From: Humibacillus xanthopallidus
Lineage (GTDB): Bacteria; Actinomycetota; Actinomycetes; Actinomycetales; Dermatophilaceae
Assembly: GCF_006717145.1 (NCBI RefSeq)
Contig: NZ_VFQF01000001.1
Location: 1,798,001 to 1,862,000 of the forward strand
DNA: 64,000 bases
Reading direction: 5' to 3'
Shown: positions 34,411 to 41,763 of the stretch, piece by piece
Layout of the letters: each line of letters begins with the position of its first letter
Numbering within the stretch: position 1 is the first letter of the stretch
Position numbers and translations under genes: made by a program
The notes under the pieces: model-generated
Seen by the model: only the letters and a program-made list of their open reading frames with translations
The model's database searches: none
What the model was told of the DNA's origin: nothing

Positions 34411-35483
34411 TCAAGCAGCTGCGGAGCCATTTTCAAGCAGACGGTAGAGGTCGCGCGCGACGTAGCGGGCGAGGCAGCGTTTGATCTCTCGGCTGGTCTT
34501 GCCTTCGGCAGTGCGGCGGGCGGCGTAGTCGCGAGTGGCTGGCTGGTACTGGATCCGGCTCTGGACCACAGTGTGCAGCGCGTTGTTGAGCTGGCGGTCG
34601 CCATACCGGTTGAGCCGATAGCGGGTGGTGACTTGACCACTGTTCGCCGGGATGGGTGCCACGCCGGCGAGCATCGCGAACGCCGCCTCGGAGTGGATAC
34701 GGCCGGGGTGGGACCAGGCACATAACACCGTCGCAGCCACGATCGGTCCGACGCCGAACTGTTCGAGCAGGTCAGGACGCCAGCTGCGGATGATGGCCAC
34801 GAGCGCCTTCTGCAGCTCCCGCGCCTCCTTCAGCATCGCGTGCGCGCGGCGAGCCAAGGTCCGCAACGCCACCACGGTGCTGATCGTCTCCGTGTCCCAG
34901 GAGGCGTGCACGCGCAGGTTCGCGGCGGTGTTGAGCATCGCGGCAAGCTTCTGGCCGCGGAACCTGGCCCGGATCGGTTCGGGTGCTGCGATGACCAGGC
35001 TGAAGACCTGCTGCTGTGCCTCGGTGGAGGCATTGACCGCGGAGCGGCGAGCAGCCAATAGCACTGACAGTGCTTGGCGTTCACCCCCAGTGCGGGGTGT
35101 TCCCAACCGCGGTCGAGCCATCGCTTCACGCGCAGCGCGGATCGCGTCGAGCGGATCCGACTTCGCGCCGTTGCGGCGCGCAGCTCGCTTCGGACGATCC
35201 AACTCGAGGACGAGCTCCGAGCCCTGCAGCAGGTGACGACTCAGACCGGCGCCATGACCGCCGGTCCCCTCGATCGCCCACGCCCGCAACGTCGCGTGGT
35301 TGTTGGCGAACTCCACCAGCTCGGTATAGCCCTCGGTTGTCGCCTCGACGGTGATCTCCTCGAGGACACCACCGGTCGCAGCATCGACCACGGCCAGACC
35401 ACCGCATCGGAGTGGGTGTGGACGTGGGTGTCGACGCCGATGACGAGATCGACCACCTCGCGCAGATCGGTCAGACTGTGCAT
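34411..35483 (-). pseudogene. IS110-family transposase, frameshifted
   Basis: The N-terminus (MHSLTDLREVVDLVIGVDTHVHTHSDAVV, from ATG 35483) lies in one frame and the rest (LAVVDAATGGVLEEITV onward) in another; the switch is near 35395-35405. The remainder is intact: AIEGTGGHGAGLSRHLL, GAKSDPLDAIRAAREA (completing the DEDD RuvC-like site), a helical linker and the Tnp_2 domain with FGVGPIVAATVLCAW, AGVAPIPANSGQVTTRYRLNRYGDRQLN and its catalytic Ser. Total length of about 357 codons is normal for IS110. Unless the shift is a sequencing error the element is inactive. Confidence 0.85.
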
Positions 35484-35703
35484 GCGTTCTCTCCTTCGCC
35501 GGACGGGACGTGGTTCCGGTCCGGGACGGAGGCTCGGCAGGACTGTGATGAGACACGCCAGGCGCTGCTAACGCCAGACGGTCAAGCTCCTGATCAGGCC
35601 AGCTCCTCCAACCGGGCCGGGGGCCGGCGACCACGAGCGGACAGGTCACAACAAGGCACGAAGCCAGTCCTTTCCGGGGGTCACACTCGCGGTCACCAAC
35701 CAC
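35484..35703 (-). ncRNA. Candidate IS110 bridge-RNA region
   Basis: In IS110-group elements the left-end noncoding region upstream of the transposase encodes a structured bridge RNA that specifies target and donor. This segment has several G/C-rich dyads (for example around 35505-35530 and 35600-35630) and no coding potential. The identification rests on position only. Confidence 0.3.
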
Positions 35704-36061
35704 AGCCCAGCGCCATCAGGCTGCAAAAGCGATCCTCACAGTCCTTCCGCCGCCCGCGGACGCGACAAGTGCTGCGGATCTAGCGTCGATGCATTCCACG
35801 TGACCGGACGCGTTCTCGGCGCGAGGGGTCTGGTCCGACAGGCAGACGCTCCTGGGGTGACCCCATGTCCGCTCCAACGACGCTTCTACCGTTCCACCTC
35901 GCCACGATGACCAGCGCCCGGCTTGCCGCGGTCTGGTACCTGGCCCGCTACTGCCGTCGCACCCACGCCCTCGACGGTTCCAGCTGCGGGTGCGAGTTGG
36001 GTCTGGGCTGACACCGTGACGAATCCGAGGGATCATCGAGAGGGCATCGGCGAGGCGGCGT
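35704..36061. other. 358-base gap between IS110 and CHAT gene
   Basis: No gene is visible. The left end may include the end of the insertion sequence; the right end must carry the promoter and the GCGAGGCGG ribosome site of the CHAT gene. Confidence 0.4.
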
Positions 36062-37900
36062 ATGGATTCGGTGATGGAGCTCGAGATCGGGCCGGCGAGC
36101 GAGGCCGGTCGGTTCACCGTGCGGGTGCTCCGCTCGGTCGGCGCCGGGGAGCCCACCACGTCGTGCGCGCTCGATGTGGGGCGGCTGCTCGCGCAGCGGC
36201 ACGGACTGGAGGACAGCGTTCTCGCCTCGTCGATCGCGGCTCGTCGTGTCACGCCGCCGCACGAGTCGTCGCTGGAGGCGGTCGGCACCCTGCTCTTCGA
36301 CTCTGTCTTCGTCGGGCCGGTGCGCGAGGCGTACCGGACAAGTGTCGCCGTCGCGGACGACCGTGGTGAGGGGGTGCGCCTGCTGCTTCGGCTCGCAGCG
36401 CCTGGGCTCGCCGCGCTGCCCTGGGAGGCCCTCTACGACCGTGAGGAGCGCAACTACCTGTGTCGCAAGGAGCCGCTGCTGCGGCAGATCGGTACGACGC
36501 CCTCCGCGCCAACTCTGCCCCTCGAGCCACCACTGCGGGTGCTCGCACTCATCGCATCGCCGAGCACGCTGCCCTCGCTGGACGTTGCCGGCGAACGGGC
36601 ACGTGTGGAAGAAGCCCTGGGCGAGCAGATCGATACCGGATGGATCCACCTCGAGTGGCTGCTCGATGCAAGCTGGCAGCGTCTGCACCAGAAGCTGCTC
36701 GACGAGACGTGGCACGTGCTGCACTTCATCGGGCACGGCGCGTACGACCACACGCGTGACGAGGGCGTGCTCGCGTTCGTCGGACCCGACGGGCGGGCCG
36801 ATCTTGTCAACGCGAGCAGCCTGGCCGATCTGCTGCACGAGGCCAGACAGCGGCCGCGGCTGGTCGTGCTAAACGCGTGCCTCACGGCGGCCGAGAGCGC
36901 GGACGACCTCTTCTCGGGTACGGCGGCAGCGTTGGTACGCAGCGGGATCCACGCTGTCGCTGCGATGCAGTTCGCCATCAGTGACAAGGCGGCCATCGCC
37001 TTCGCGCGCGGCTTCTACATGTCGCTCGCGCACGGTCGCGCCATCGACGAGGCAATGCGCAGCGGGAGGATCGGCATCCTCGGTGTCACCCGAGACACGC
37101 TCGAGTGGGTGACACCGGTTCTCAGTGTGCGCGGCGCCGACACACGACTCTTCGATCTCAAGCCCGACGCCGTGCCCGTCCCTCCAACGGGAAGCTCCGT
37201 GTCGCAGACGGCTGAGCCGGACCCGCCGACCATCAAGCGCGCTGCTCCGGCTGGACCACGGGATGCGGGCCGCGCCCGGCAAGCGTGGCCGCGGCGGCGG
37301 CGGGTCTACGGCGGGGCGGCTGCGCTGGCCCTCGCGGCCGCCGGGATCGCGGGCACCCTGCTGGTCCTGGACCGCGTCAACTCGCCCAGCGACACCGGGG
37401 GTCCAACAGGCGGCCAGATCACGGCGGCAGGCCCGTGGCGGATCCAGATCACCGACGAGAACAACAAAGGCTGCACCGTCACCGTGACCGACAATGACAC
37501 CGGCAATCCGCGCGTATTCAAGAATGTCTGGGCGACCAAGACGTTCCAGATGCCCACCGCAGGCACGTTCCGGTGGGAAGCCAGCGACCCGGGCTGCCGG
37601 GTGGTCAAGCTCTCCGGATCCGGTGACGCCGTGCTCCCATTCACCCAGGCAGCCAACACGGGTGACACCGATGTCTTCACGGCACCGACGCCTCCCGGCA
37701 CCGTGCTTGTGCACGTCGACACGTTCAACGGCTACGCCCAATGCAAATTCGAACTCCGTGATGCCGCGGACGCACGCCCTGTAGCCTCCGGCACGTTGCT
37801 CAAAGGCACCAGCCCGCTGCGCCTCGAGCCGAGCGGACGCTCCCACGTCTACCTCGCCGACGTCGTGGGATGCGACATCCGGGTATCCGCTGACCCCTAG
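36062..37900 (+). CDS. Membrane-anchored CHAT-domain (caspase-like) protein
   Basis: A 612-residue protein. Residues 1-365 form a CHAT domain of the caspase-HetF clan: PGLAALPWEALYDRE, HVLHFIGHGAYDH (catalytic His) and RLVVLNACLTAA (catalytic Cys), then GIHAVAAMQFAISDKAAIAFARGFY. After a Pro-rich linker a single membrane helix (GGAAALALAAAGIAGTLLVL, about residues 420-440) is followed by about 170 residues, probably extracytoplasmic, with several cysteines (GCTVTVTDND, DPGCRVVKL, YAQCKFEL, VGCDIRV). There is no TPR or effector partner. CHAT proteases act in stress and antiphage signalling; the role here is open. ATG 36062 follows GAGGCGG. Confidence 0.83.
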   Translation: MDSVMELEIGPASEAGRFTVRVLRSVGAGEPTTSCALDVGRLLAQRHGLEDSVLASSIAARRVTPPHESSLEAVGTLLFDSVFVGPVREAYRTSVAVADDRGEGVRLLLRLAAPGLAALPWEALYDREERNYLCRKEPLLRQIGTTPSAPTLPLEPPLRVLALIASPSTLPSLDVAGERARVEEALGEQIDTGWIHLEWLLDASWQRLHQKLLDETWHVLHFIGHGAYDHTRDEGVLAFVGPDGRADLVNASSLADLLHEARQRPRLVVLNACLTAAESADDLFSGTAAALVRSGIHAVAAMQFAISDKAAIAFARGFYMSLAHGRAIDEAMRSGRIGILGVTRDTLEWVTPVLSVRGADTRLFDLKPDAVPVPPTGSSVSQTAEPDPPTIKRAAPAGPRDAGRARQAWPRRRRVYGGAAALALAAAGIAGTLLVLDRVNSPSDTGGPTGGQITAAGPWRIQITDENNKGCTVTVTDNDTGNPRVFKNVWATKTFQMPTAGTFRWEASDPGCRVVKLSGSGDAVLPFTQAANTGDTDVFTAPTPPGTVLVHVDTFNGYAQCKFELRDAADARPVASGTLLKGTSPLRLEPSGRSHVYLADVVGCDIRVSADP

Positions 37901-38232
37901 AGACTTCCAACCGATCAGGACCCTGACGGAGCCGCCCAAGACGGATGGGCCCCACAGCCGGTGCGAGTGTGGCGCCCGCCCAGGGATCCACCTGGCTCGG
38001 ATGGGGGCACAACGCCTGAGGCCGGTGTCGTGGTTGGTGCAGCTGCGAGCCACGTCCTTCCGCCGGCTGCCGCGCGCGGGCTCAGGCCAGTCAGCTCGCC
38101 GGCGTGTCCCAGGAACACGAGAGGGTTGTCGGTGTCCCAGACATGGCATCCGAACCCGAGCAGAATTGGATCCGCAGGAGACACGGAAGGGGCCGGCCGG
38201 CTCGACGATCCTCGACACTCGAAGGAGTCCCG
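37901..38232. other. 332-base gap
   Basis: No reading frame or strong hairpin that I would call. AAGGAG at the right end is the ribosome site of the next gene. Confidence 0.4.
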
Positions 38233-39132
38233 ATGCGTGCAGTGCGATTCCACCAGTACGGCGGCCCGGAGGTCCTGACCCTTGAGGACGCCTCGGAGCC
38301 TCATGCCGCCCCGGGGCAGGTCCGCATCCGGGTCGCGGCGAGCAGTGTGAACCCGGTCGACTGGAAGATCCGTGAGGGCTACTTGCACGAGATGATGCCG
38401 CTCACCTTCCCGGCGATCCCGGGCACCGATGCCGCCGGGGTCGTCGACGAGGTCGGCGAGGGCGTCATCGACGTGACGGTCGGTGACGCCGTGTTCGGTC
38501 TCGCGCAGGGCGGCGCCGCAGAGTCGGCCGTGCTGACGGCGTGGGCTCGCGTGCCGTCGGTCTGGACGATGGAGCAGGCCGCCGCCGCCGGCCTGGCCTC
38601 CTCGACCGCGATCGCGGGCCTGGACGCCCTCGGTGACGCGTCCGGCAAGACCATCCTCATCGAGGGCGCCTCGGGCGGTGTCGGCTCGGCGGCTGTCGAG
38701 ATCGCGACCGCCCGTGGGGCCTCCGTGATCGGGACCGCGAGCGAGGTCAACCACGAGTTCCTGCGCTCGCTGGGCGCCACGCCCGTGACCTACGGTCCCG
38801 GTCTGGCCGACCGAGTCGCGGCGGTCGCGCCAGGCGGGGTCGACGCCGCCCTCGACCTCGCCGGCTCGGGATCGCTGGCCGAGCTCGTCGCGATCGTCGG
38901 AGACCCCTCCAAGGTCGCGTCGGCGGCAGACTTCAGTGCCCCCGCCCTCGGCGTCACCATGGTCGCGGGGAATGCGGACGCCGCGGCGAGCCTGACCGCC
39001 GCGGCCGAGCTCGGCGCGGCCGGCTCCTACACCCCACGCATCCAGGCCACCTACCCGCTCGAGCAGCTCGCCGAGGCGCAGTCCCACGTCCAGAACGGGC
39101 ACACCCAAGGCAAGGTCGTCATCACCGTCTGA
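38233..39132 (+). CDS. NADP-dependent quinone-oxidoreductase-like MDR protein
   Basis: A 299-residue zinc-free medium-chain dehydrogenase/reductase. The start MRAVRFHQYGGPEVL is typical of quinone oxidoreductases, followed by NPVDWKIREGYL, FPAIPGTDAAGVVDEVGEGV and the cofactor site ILIEGASGGVGSAAVEIATARGA (GxGxxG variant as in QOR). The C-terminus ends YPLEQLAEAQSHVQNGHTQGKVVITV. It should reduce quinones or enones with NADPH. AAGGAGTCCCG before ATG 38233 fixes the start. Confidence 0.88.
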   Translation: MRAVRFHQYGGPEVLTLEDASEPHAAPGQVRIRVAASSVNPVDWKIREGYLHEMMPLTFPAIPGTDAAGVVDEVGEGVIDVTVGDAVFGLAQGGAAESAVLTAWARVPSVWTMEQAAAAGLASSTAIAGLDALGDASGKTILIEGASGGVGSAAVEIATARGASVIGTASEVNHEFLRSLGATPVTYGPGLADRVAAVAPGGVDAALDLAGSGSLAELVAIVGDPSKVASAADFSAPALGVTMVAGNADAAASLTAAAELGAAGSYTPRIQATYPLEQLAEAQSHVQNGHTQGKVVITV

Positions 39133-39263
39133 CCCACCGACGGCACCGACAGGAGCCAGCCGTAGCGCCGTCGGGCGAGCGACAGTCGCCAATCGCGTCT
39201 CTGCGCCGCGAATTCGGGGCTAAGAGCCGACTGCGCCACCCCAGACGAGCCAGTCTCGAGTTC

Positions 39264-39269
39264 TACGCT
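39264..39269 (+). promoter_or_regulatory. -10 box for leaderless UPF0158 gene
   Basis: TACGCT, six bases, then GTG 39276. Confidence 0.5.
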
Positions 39270-39275
39270 GAATAG

Positions 39276-39746
39276 GTGCTCAACTTGGACAGCATCGACG
39301 TCGAGGAGATCGCCACCGCGCTGGCGGACCAGACGGACTACGACCATCGCTGGCTGATTGATCCGCGCACGGGCGAGGTCGTGTTGTGGACCAGCGACAC
39401 CGGCATCGACGGTGAGAACCCGGTCGAGATCGACGAGCTGGACCTGACTCTCATCGATCCCCTGCCGTCCTACGTGTGGTACCAGGACATGGTCGACTTC
39501 GCCGAGGGCATCAGCGACGGGGCTGCTGGTCGACGCTTGAGCGCGTCGTTGCAGGGGAAGGGAGCGTTCCGGCGGTTCAGGAACGAGGTGTACGGCCACC
39601 ATGCCGAGCTGATCTCGGTCTGGCAGGCGATGCGTGATGTCAGGACCCGGGTTCGGGCTGTCCAGTGGCTGGTGGACGAGGGACTCGTCGACGAGGAGGC
39701 CGGCCAGCGGTTCATCAGCGACAACCCGGAGCCCGACCTCCCCTGA
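39276..39746 (+). CDS. UPF0158-family protein
   Basis: A 156-residue protein matching the UPF0158 family along its length: DVEEIATALADQTDYDHRWLIDPRTGEVVLWTSD, DPLPSYVWYQDMVDFAEGISD, GRRLSASLQGKGAFRRFRNEV and AVQWLVDEGLVD. The family is widespread but has no established function. GTG 39276 fits the leaderless pattern and begins at the family's usual residue. Isolated gene. Confidence 0.85.
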   Translation: MLNLDSIDVEEIATALADQTDYDHRWLIDPRTGEVVLWTSDTGIDGENPVEIDELDLTLIDPLPSYVWYQDMVDFAEGISDGAAGRRLSASLQGKGAFRRFRNEVYGHHAELISVWQAMRDVRTRVRAVQWLVDEGLVDEEAGQRFISDNPEPDLP

Positions 39747-39891
39747 GTGCCACTGCACGCAGATGCGGCTACGAGCCCCGGCTGCCCCGTGGCCACCGTC
39801 AGTCGCTTCGCCGCCTATCGCCAGCCCGTGCCCTTCGCGACCTGTTGAGCACGCGTCTCGGGGTTCGGCAGTCCGAGTGCTCACACCGTCC

Positions 39892-39897
39892 TACGGT
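39892..39897 (+). promoter_or_regulatory. -10 box for leaderless small gene
   Basis: TACGGT, six bases, then ATG 39904. Confidence 0.45.
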
Positions 39898-39903
39898 GGG
39901 GAA

Positions 39904-40164
39904 ATGGCACGCATGACCCCCGCCGAGGCGACCGCCGTCAACAATGTCATCAGCTACATCGTCGCCAAGGACCCCACGCCCCCAGCGGAACTGGTCCGCT
40001 CGCTCTACATCCTTGCCAGTCGTGCCCACAACCGGCTTCAGGGAGGATGGCACGAAGACGCGGTCAGGCGTCAGTGGCCGTACGCCTTCGCGGATGGAGC
40101 ACCGGTCGCTGCAGCGAGTCCGACGGACGCGCCGACACCAAGCGGTCCGGTGAACCCGGCGTAG
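39904..40164 (+). CDS. Small hypothetical protein
   Basis: An 86-residue protein: a helical region MTPAEATAVNNVISYIVAKD and PAELVRSLYILASRAHNRLQGG, then a Pro/Ala-rich tail. I recognise no family. A TACGGT box six bases before ATG 39904 and consistent codon use in the first 60 residues favour a real gene. Confidence 0.5.
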   Translation: MARMTPAEATAVNNVISYIVAKDPTPPAELVRSLYILASRAHNRLQGGWHEDAVRRQWPYAFADGAPVAAASPTDAPTPSGPVNPA

Positions 40165-40275
40165 ACGTTCCCCTCGCGTGCGTCCTTCCGCCCCTGTATA
40201 GCAATCGCGCGGTAGGGCGGCGGAGAGGGTCGGTCCCACCCTCGACGGATGTCTCCGCGGGTCAGCGGAAGACTC

Positions 40276-41190
40276 TCAGGCGGGGAACACGCCGCTGGAG
40301 AGGTACCGGTCGCCGCGGTCACAGACCACGAAGACGATCGTCGCCTCCTCGACCTCCCCGGCCACCTGCAGGGCGGTCCAGCAAGCACCGCCCGCGGAAA
40401 CACCTCCGAAGATGCCTTCTTGGCGGGCCAGCTGGCGGGCCGTCTCCTCGGCGTCGGTCTGGGCGACCTCCACGGTCCGGTCCACCGCCGAGGGGTCGAA
40501 GATCTTCGGCACGTACTCCGGTGGCCAGGCGCGGATCCCGGGGATCTTCGAGCCCTCCGCGGGTTGTGCCCCGACGATCTGGACACCGGGGTTGCGCGAT
40601 TTCAGGAACCGCGAGACCCCGGTGATCGTGCCTGTGGTGCCCATCGCGGACACGAAGTGGGTGATCCGTCCGTCGGTCTGGCGCCATAGCTCCGGGCCCG
40701 TCCCTTCCTCGTGGGCACGGGGGTTGTCCGGGTTGCCGAACTGGTCCAGGACCCGGCCGCGGCCCTCCCGCTCCATCCGCGCGACGACGTCGCGGGCCTC
40801 TTCCATGCCGCCGCTCGCCGGGGTGAGGACCAGGTCGGCGCCGTACGCCTTCATCGTCTGGATCCGCTCAGTGGAGGCGTCCTCGGGCATCACAATGACC
40901 AGTGTGTAGCCGCTGATCGCGGCCGCCATCGCCAGGCCGATCCCGGTGTTGCCGGACGTGGCTTCCAGCAGGGTGTCGCCGGGGGAGATCTCGCCTCGCT
41001 CCTCGGCGCCGCGGATCATGCTGATCGCGGGCCGGTCCTTCACCGAGCCGGCCGGGTTGTTGCCCTCGAGCTTGGCGAGCAGCAGGTTTCCTCGGCGTTC
41101 GTTCTCCAGCCCCGGAAGGCGCTGCAGACGCACCAGCGGGGTGTCGCCGATGACGTCCTCCATCGTCGAGTACGCCGGGGGCTTGCTCAC
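40276..41190 (-). CDS. cysM: O-acetylserine sulfhydrylase B (cysteine synthase), proteobacterial style
   Basis: A 304-residue fold-type II PLP enzyme forming cysteine from O-acetylserine and sulfide or thiosulfate. The PLP Lys is in NNPAGSVKDRPA, the substrate loop in EATSGNTGIGLAMA and the phosphate-binding glycines in VSAMGTTGTITGVSRFL. The PEYVPKIFDPS and GIFGGVSAGGA segments follow the E. coli CysM pattern and not that of the CysO-dependent actinobacterial CysM. TAGGCT (41203-41198) and seven bases precede GTG 41190, a leaderless arrangement. It stands alone near the right edge of the island. Confidence 0.9.
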   Translation of the reverse strand: MSKPPAYSTMEDVIGDTPLVRLQRLPGLENERRGNLLLAKLEGNNPAGSVKDRPAISMIRGAEERGEISPGDTLLEATSGNTGIGLAMAAAISGYTLVIVMPEDASTERIQTMKAYGADLVLTPASGGMEEARDVVARMEREGRGRVLDQFGNPDNPRAHEEGTGPELWRQTDGRITHFVSAMGTTGTITGVSRFLKSRNPGVQIVGAQPAEGSKIPGIRAWPPEYVPKIFDPSAVDRTVEVAQTDAEETARQLARQEGIFGGVSAGGACWTALQVAGEVEEATIVFVVCDRGDRYLSSGVFPA

Positions 41191-41348
41191 GACCTGGAGC
41201 CTACGGCAGCGGTCGCCGGATAACCGCAGCCGACTGCTCGACCTCGAAGAGACGGGACACGACGGACGGCGCCCCGACGTCAAAGCTGCAGGTCACGTGG
41301 GCTTCGGGGGTGCTGACGAGCAGCGACAGAAGGACCGCGCCCAGACTC

Positions 41349-41388
41349 ACTGGGTTCGCGTTTCGAGTCCCTGGTGGCGCACTCTTCA
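41349..41388 (+). repeat. Probable attR: decayed tRNA-Lys 3' end
   Basis: CACTGGGTTCGCGTTTCGAG... to the GGCGCACTC end matches tRNA-Lys 24058-24097 with about four differences, two of which break the T-stem. There is no 5' half, so it is not a tRNA gene. Confidence 0.7.
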
Positions 41389-41397
41389 TGCAGGTCA

Positions 41398-41425
41398 GAG
41401 CCCGGCCCTCGGGGGCCGGGCTCTC
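41398..41425 (+). terminator. Hairpin after the displaced tRNA end
   Basis: AGAGCCCGGCCC pairs with GGGCCGGGCTCT around TCGG (12 perfect pairs), ten bases past the tRNA fragment. It is probably the original tRNA-Lys terminator, pushed 17 kb away by the island. From 41426 to 41680 I see no gene. Confidence 0.75.
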
Positions 41426-41682
41426 CTTGTGTCCGGTGAAGGCCCGTCTTGGGTCGGGCTCCAGACCGGAGGGTGAACGGTCCAACGCAGCGACTGCCTC
41501 GCCGCCCCGCACCCGGCCCATGTCGGCGTCCCTCGTGACCGATCGACCGGCGTGCCGAGCCCGTCGGCGATGCGGCAAGCGGAAATCCCCGCGCTGTCGA
41601 AGCCCGTGGGCCGCGGGTGAAACGTTGCGGATCGACAGGACCATCCACTGCCGCACGCCACTTCAACCGGCGGACAGAACCC

Positions 41683-41740
41683 TTGACCTCAGAGTGATAT
41701 GCGCCATATGGTCTCCAGATCTTATCAATGAATCGTTTCA
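41683..41740 (+). promoter_or_regulatory. Promoter with LacI-type operator for the glycoside hydrolase
   Basis: TTGACC (41683-41688) and TATGGT (41707-41712) are 18 bases apart. TGAATCGTTTCA at 41729-41740, one base from the LacI-family consensus TGAAACGTTTCA, lies just downstream of the expected start, a classical repressor position. Confidence 0.7.
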
Positions 41741-41763
41741 TTCACACCGTTGTGGAGGATCGC

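Larger units (their letters stand above)
34411..35703 (-). mobile_element. IS110-group insertion sequence
   Basis: The transposase gene plus its 5' noncoding end. IS110 elements lack terminal inverted repeats, so exact ends cannot be read from one copy. The longer noncoding flank lies on the 5' side of the gene, the arrangement of IS110 (not IS1111) members. Confidence 0.6.
24092..41388. mobile_element. Genomic island integrated at tRNA-Lys (no integrase left)
   Basis: About 17.3 kb bounded by tRNA-Lys and a decayed copy of its 3' end. It contains unrelated single genes and small operons, one IS110 copy and several hypothetical genes. The 7-mer family GGCATAC/TATGCC, seen by eye some 36 times in the other 46.7 kb, occurs once here (29038). 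No integrase, phage structural gene or conjugation gene is visible, so the island looks old or trimmed. Confidence 0.65.

Noticed and set aside
41349-41388. Functional tRNA gene
   Set aside because: Only the 3' third of a tRNA is present and its T-stem is mispaired.
24092-41388. Prophage or integrative conjugative element
   Set aside because: No structural, replication, relaxase or integrase genes can be seen; only the attachment-site pattern and composition support an island.
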